Source of the DNA: Sequoia sempervirens
Lineage: Eukaryota > Streptophyta > Pinopsida > Cupressales > Cupressaceae
DNA length: 64,000 bases
Reading direction: 5' to 3'
Assembly: GCA_007258455.2 (NCBI GenBank)
Contig: VDFB02000001.1
Coordinates: forward strand, 14,467,747 to 14,531,746
The position numbers and the translations under genes were made by a program. Shown piece by piece: positions 59,497 to 64,000 of the stretch. The first letter of the stretch is position 1. Every line of letters starts with the position of its first letter. The notes beneath the pieces are model-generated. The model was not told the DNA's origin, ran no database searches, and worked only from the letters and a program-made list of their open reading frames with translations.

Positions 59497-61275
59497 TTAT
59501 TCATTTCTAAAATAGGATGATAAAGCTCTTACGTGCAAATCCTCTACAAACATTAAGGGGTTCCATTGTGCATCCTCTAAAACCACATAATTGTGCAAAT
59601 AATACTCACACGATTGGTCTTGTTCATCCAAGGTAACATCATTATAAATATGGAGAAATTCAAGCTTGTTGCTCATGGAAACTAGATTGTTGCTGATCAA
59701 CCTACCAAATTGCAAACTTAATAATTTTCCTTGGAGAAACAAGACATATATTTTGGTTGGGGGTTTTCACTTGACAATTTGGGTAGTCTTATCTTCCATC
59801 TCTTCCATTCTAACTACCAATTTACTCAATTCGGTGCCCCTCCCCTCCAACACTTTGGTATGCTCTACAACTAGAGTTTCTTTTTTCTGTCTCCACTTTT
59901 ATTTCCCTTGTGAGAATTCATTAGTGACCTTCTATAGTTGATACCCAAGAGACAAAGTTGTGTGGTAAGTTGGGGTTTTTGTGGTAGGAGGTTTTTTATT
60001 TCCTGTTATGAGTTCTCTATTCCTTGTTCTTATCATGGCCAATTGTGCCAATAGGTCCAACTTTGCACCATGCCCATATGTTTGCAGTTTTTCCTCCAAT
60101 TTTTGTGTCTTTATCTCTCTTTCTTTGTCTCTTTTCTCATAATTATGCACCAATTCCTCCATTTGTTTAATTCTTTCTAGAGCTTCTTGGAGCTCCTTTC
60201 TAACATCTAAAAATATTTTCTCTATTTCTAAAAATTGTTCATTACCACCCCCTATACAATTATAGTCCTCATGATTAGGGCTATTTTGGGTTTTCCTTCT
60301 AATTTTATTAACAACAAATACATCCTCCGAGTTTGAAGCAGAAGTGGTGGATATATACCACTTCCTCTTTGCAAGTGTATGCAGATTTCCAAAGGTATTT
60401 CCCTTTAATTTTGAGTCCTTTTCAACCAACATCACATCCTCTTCATGTTGTTCCTTTCCCTTTATCTCTTCTTCTAGTTTTTCCACACTCCCCCTCCTAA
60501 CACCTTGCTTTTTTCAAGTGGTTTGATTGCCTTGGTGGGGTAGGTTTCTCCTTTTGAATATCCTTCTTTTTCTTCAGTGCTTTAGAAGGTGTGTATGTAC
60601 TAATTCTTCTTTTATTGGATTTAGGTAGTTTGGAGGAATATGGGATTTCTTCTACTGTCGGTGGCCTAGATTCTGACACATTTTCTTCTCAAGCTCACCT
60701 TGGCTATGGGTAGGTGAAGCGATAGGAAATAGGACTTCCTCTTGTAGGTGCAACTTGTGGTTCTAGGGTTTTAGGTACTGTAGGTACCTCAATAGACTAT
60801 TAATATCTTGACATTTCACAAAGTCTTTCCAGGATAGCTGTGGATATTGAATCCTAAGGCTTATTTTTACTAATAAGGCTATTAAACAATGATGTGATAA
60901 AGTTGTATCACTCTATTTTCTCTAGTATTTAGATGTCATCCTTTTTAGCATATTGTAGAGATGATTGGGCACATTAACTAGTCTATTATGGTGAAGATGA
61001 CTCGACAATTTGAAATGTGCAGTGTATAGAAGATTCTACCTACCATCACAAGTAAGGTATCTAATAACATAAGAAGCATAGTTGGCCCAAACCCATGGAA
61101 GTGAAAGTCTTTTTGTACCTTGGGATGATGAATCCAGGTTTTCTCTGGGTTCACTGAACTCTTCCCTTGTATCCACTACGTCTGCTTGAACAGGAAATTT
61201 TGCACCAATCCTTGGTAGACTAGATACTTGTGTAATTGCACCTTCTGAAGCATCCACTGACAACCCTTTTAGCAT
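59497..61275 (-). pseudogene. Extra or gag-like ORF of unrecognised function
   Basis: One minus-strand frame runs from 61275 to 59497 with stops near 61036, 60940 and 60740 and a short frame change (60679-60497). Parts in order: SLPWVWANYASYVIRYLTCD, AHFKLSSHLHHNRLVNVPNH, LSHHCLIALLVK, a basic region (ALKKKKDIQKEK), a long charged helix likely to be coiled coil (EKIFLDVRKELQEALERIK), then LDLLAQLAMIRTRNREL and YLHNYVVLEDAQWNPLMFVE. It lies between an integrase tail and a PPT, the slot where Athila/Tat-like elements carry env-like or extra ORFs. No transmembrane segment or enzyme motif is seen. Confidence 0.5.
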
Positions 61276-62602
61276 GGCTTCGTCATGCTATAATGTAGCT
61301 GTAAATCTCTCTGTTATGTCATTGTCAAACTCTATCAGCTTTAGAAAGTAATCCAACCAACCAACCCTTATGAATATAGGCAATACCTATGCATCTTCTA
61401 ATATCTATTTGTGTGTTGATGGATCTCCTCTAATAAGGTCACCTCCCATTGGTGAATCACTTTACCTCTTCTCAATGTTCTAACGTTAGAAATTCAGCTT
61501 AATTTCAACTTCACTGCCCTCAAAACCTTCTCTTACTCTACTATTTTGCATGCACTCTTCACTACAACTGTACTATAACTGCAACTATTACATCCTCTTC
61601 CCCTTTGTATCAGCTTAATTTAGCTTAAAATTGGGTTCAACTTAGCTCAAAATCATAGGATTTAGGGAATTGATAGTTGAAATTAATAGCAAAAGGTAGG
61701 TGTAATTTAGGACAAAAGGGTTTGCATGTCATGTCTGTTGTTTTTGCATTTGGCTTTAGGAGGCAAAAAATAAAAAAAATGGTTGATGTAATACCCTCCC
61801 CCCAACTTAAGGTTTGAAGTGACCTCACTTCAAATCATGATAGGTGAAGGTATGATTATAGAATATGAAAATAAATGGAATGAATAGATTGCATGCTTCA
61901 TTTAATGTAAAGACATAATGAAAGCTTTTAGAAATCCATGATAATTATGGTAATGTACTTTGTGTACCTATTGGAGGTGATTAATTGAACATGTATGTGA
62001 AGCTAAATAAAATGTATTCACAAGATGATTTGATGTGACAAGAAGTAATTGTAGGTGAATGAATGACAAAGTGGTGGGTGTAATGAAATGAAATGAAATG
62101 GACAAATGTTGGGTAGTGATGTGACAGTTCAAATGTTTGAAATTTGAATTGGCAACGTGAAATAAGATGAGCATGTTGCATGCGTGAGAAAAATAAGTTG
62201 CAAAGGTGTGAACTACAATTAATGTGGCACCAATTTTTTGAAATTTCCTGACAAGTAGCACTATAGGTACCTTTGGCATCAGGTCCCATTTGAATTGTAA
62301 TAGCTTTTATGCTACAGGTTTGTACTGCAACAGGGCCCTTACTGAATGGTGACAACTGTATATATATGACATGTCCTTACCACAAAATGGAGAATGCTAG
62401 AAAAAGTATGTATATTAGTGTGACTATGCTATGTGTGCATGTGAGGTGGAATAAGAAATTAGACCTAAGTGACCTCAGGGGATGACCTGTGTAGCTCATC
62501 CATTGAGTCGGCTAAAGAACTTCGTACATTTTTTATTGTTGAGTCATCATGTCTGGGTATGGTATTTGTATTTGAATCACTATAATAATCGGTAGGACCA
62601 TA
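61276..62602 (-). other. Spacer between integrase tail and extra ORF
   Basis: About 1.3 kb. Contains the inverted repeat at 61813-61834 and a second purine tract (minus-strand GTTGGGGGGAGGG). ORFs are short and unrecognised. Confidence 0.45.
61813..61834. repeat. Perfect 10-bp inverted repeat, 2-bp spacer
   Basis: TTTGAAGTGA-CC-TCACTTCAAA. It lies just after CCCTCCCCCCAACTTAAGG (a minus-strand purine tract, 61794-61812), between the integrase tail and the extra ORF. Confidence 0.92.
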
Positions 62603-62760
62603 CTATTGAGTGAGAGAAAGAATGAAGTCATCTCTCTTTACCAATTTCTTGTAAAGTTTCAACTCGTGGCCATTAACCAAGAGGGATAACCTTACTGTAT
62701 CTATGGTATGCAACTTTACTACTACATTAGGAAAGACATGGTTGTGTAAGGAAGGTAGAG
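62603..62760 (-). pseudogene. Ty3/gypsy integrase C-terminal tail
   Basis: The minus strand reads PNVVVKLHTIDTVRLSLLVN, then GHELKLYKKLVKRDDFI, and ends at TAG (62605-62603). The VxLxTIDxxxxxxLVNGHxLKxYxK pattern is the last part of plant Ty3/gypsy integrases (GPY/F module and tail). The upstream integrase is absent. Confidence 0.6.
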
Positions 62761-62809
62761 GTGCGAAAAAACCTTCCTAATGCAGAATCCTTAGGAGAGA
62801 AGTGAAAAA

Positions 62810-63300
62810 ACAACATTAATTTAACAAGTTACATTCATTTGAGATGCACATTCACAAAACAAAAGAATAGACAAATTCATCACACACACAGATAACACCA
62901 GATTTATGTGGGAAAACCCTTACAGGAGAAAAACCCACACACCAAGTAAAGCCACTTTGTATTATAATAAATAGATTACATACAGAGTTACAGACTTCAC
63001 TCTCAGGTGTTAACTCATAGCAACAATATAATCCCTTGGTCAACCTTACACACAGATTACAACTCTTCTCACACACTGTTACAATGCAATAAGAGCATAA
63101 TATGTACAACCATACAACCACCATTAGGTTTTCATTAATTTCACTATCTTCACCAACAAACTTCCTTCATCTTGGTCCAGACACATTACCATCTAGCATG
63201 CATCAAGTCACCCAACATTTAATTCTATTATAGAGAATGTTACCATATTTTCTCTTTGTTAATCCTCGAGTTAGATCATGCATTTAATGCAAATATATTG
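62810..63300 (-). mobile_element. Copia-type LTR scrap
   Basis: The minus strand carries GGGTTTTCCCACATAAATC with flanking TTTTCTCCTGTAAGG, the U5 hallmark of many plant copia LTRs. Borders and a partner LTR were not found. Confidence 0.5.
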
Positions 63301-63419
63301 CTATCAAGAAATACAACTTTCAATCCAATGATTGTTGATTCACAATAGCGATGTAGAATCAACGAATGAATTTGTGCCACATGTCAACAAATCACTCGTC
63401 CACCACTTTTGACTATCAT

Positions 63420-64000
63420 ACCATTCAGGTCTCTACCCCCATTAGAATATCGCTAAGACTTTGGGAGATCTCTCCCTGAAAACCCCATGTCACATTGATA
63501 AGCTTTAAATGGGATATCACAGAATTTCTAAGAGATATCAAAGGATCTCACACCAACACCACCCTATCACATCGACATTTCTACCACCACATTGTCGATA
63601 CCCCTTGTTGAAGAGACACCCATAGAAGTCTTGCTGACAAGCTTGACTCACATCGACATTTCTATCGGCTCATTGATGAGACAAGGTCGAGGGTCTCATT
63701 GAATACCATGAGTCCCACTGATGAAATTCATCGGTCCATCAGGGAGACAGACTTTAAAGTCCCACCAAAGTAGCCACGTCCCACTGATATGTTGATATTT
63801 TATGTCGCCAAGTCGGGAGAAATCCAAACTTCAAAACCTTCAGTCGGAGGTTAGGAAATTCCCAAAACCCACGACAACAAGGGGATTGCCATGTTGGAAG
63901 GTTATGAAACTCACAAACCCTGTGACATTGGTTCCAAGGTTCAGAAATACAGTGATCCCACAGCAAGCTCAATGTTGCCAAGTTATGAACTTTTAGGACC
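63420..64000. repeat. Degenerate short repeats, CACATCGACATTTCTA and GTCCCACTGATG types
   Basis: CACATCGACATTTCTA occurs exactly at 63568-63583 and 63649-63664, with relatives of GTC(C/T)CACTGAT around 63650-63790. On the minus strand TCTGTCTCCCTGATGG recalls the repeats at 3490-4060. Truncated by the window end. Confidence 0.5.

Larger units (their letters stand above)
57657..62760 (-). mobile_element. Ty3-like element, minus strand: integrase tail, extra ORF, PPT, 3' LTR
   Basis: Reading leftwards: an integrase C-terminal tail (62760-62603), about 1.3 kb of spacer, a broken ORF of about 590 codons (61275-59497), a purine tract GTTGGGGGAG (58905-58914), then an LTR starting TGATGAGTCC. The 5' part (gag, protease, RT, most of integrase) is missing, and a copia-type LTR scrap lies there instead. 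That all parts belong to one element is inference from order and strand. Confidence 0.5.

Overview
The window is transposable-element DNA from a large plant genome. The evidence is plant-type Ty3/gypsy and copia-like LTR elements, plant L1-type LINEs whose ORF1 has a DUF4283-like region and a CCHC knuckle, and a plant mobile domain (PMD) ORF. A conifer or other gymnosperm is my best guess because of the density of old nested copies, but the sequence does not prove it. I see no intact host gene, tRNA, rRNA or CRISPR array. Nearly every coding region is broken by stops or frameshifts, so most are given as pseudogenes.

Layout. 1-4640: the 3' part of a Ty3/gypsy element (RNase H region, integrase, then a long non-coding or LTR tail with two kinds of degenerate repeats). 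6569-17331: a long gag-like or extra ORF with no reverse transcriptase. It is split by a complete minus-strand LTR element at 8599-14972 (1,241-bp LTRs, 5-bp duplication GAAGG), and an LTR-like promoter block follows. 17640-21953: AT-rich, with a 253-bp tandem duplication. 21954-24640: a plus-strand LINE (ORF1 and endonuclease), cut off by a copia-like LTR segment to about 25930. 27258-37302: an LTR-internal-LTR-internal-LTR array of a non-autonomous element carrying a PMD ORF antisense to its own PPT. The third LTR holds a 2.7-kb copia-like element (33732-36451). 40804-46902: a near full-length minus-strand LINE with a perfect 16-bp target-site duplication. 49896-50223: TA arrays. 50740-51557: a duplicated palindrome-rich repeat containing a LINE RT scrap. 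53102-57640: a decayed plus-strand LINE. 57657-62760: a minus-strand Ty3-like element (integrase tail, extra ORF, PPT, 3' LTR). 62810-64000: a copia-type LTR scrap and degenerate short repeats.

How the parts relate. The genes form layers rather than a pathway. Autonomous families supply integrase, RT and endonuclease, while several members (8599-14972, the PMD array, the 2.7-kb element) lack RT and would have needed another element's enzymes. Two unrelated-looking loci (6569-17331 and 59497-61275) place a long ORF of unrecognised function just before an LTR. These ORFs and the antisense PMD array are the parts most worth a second look.
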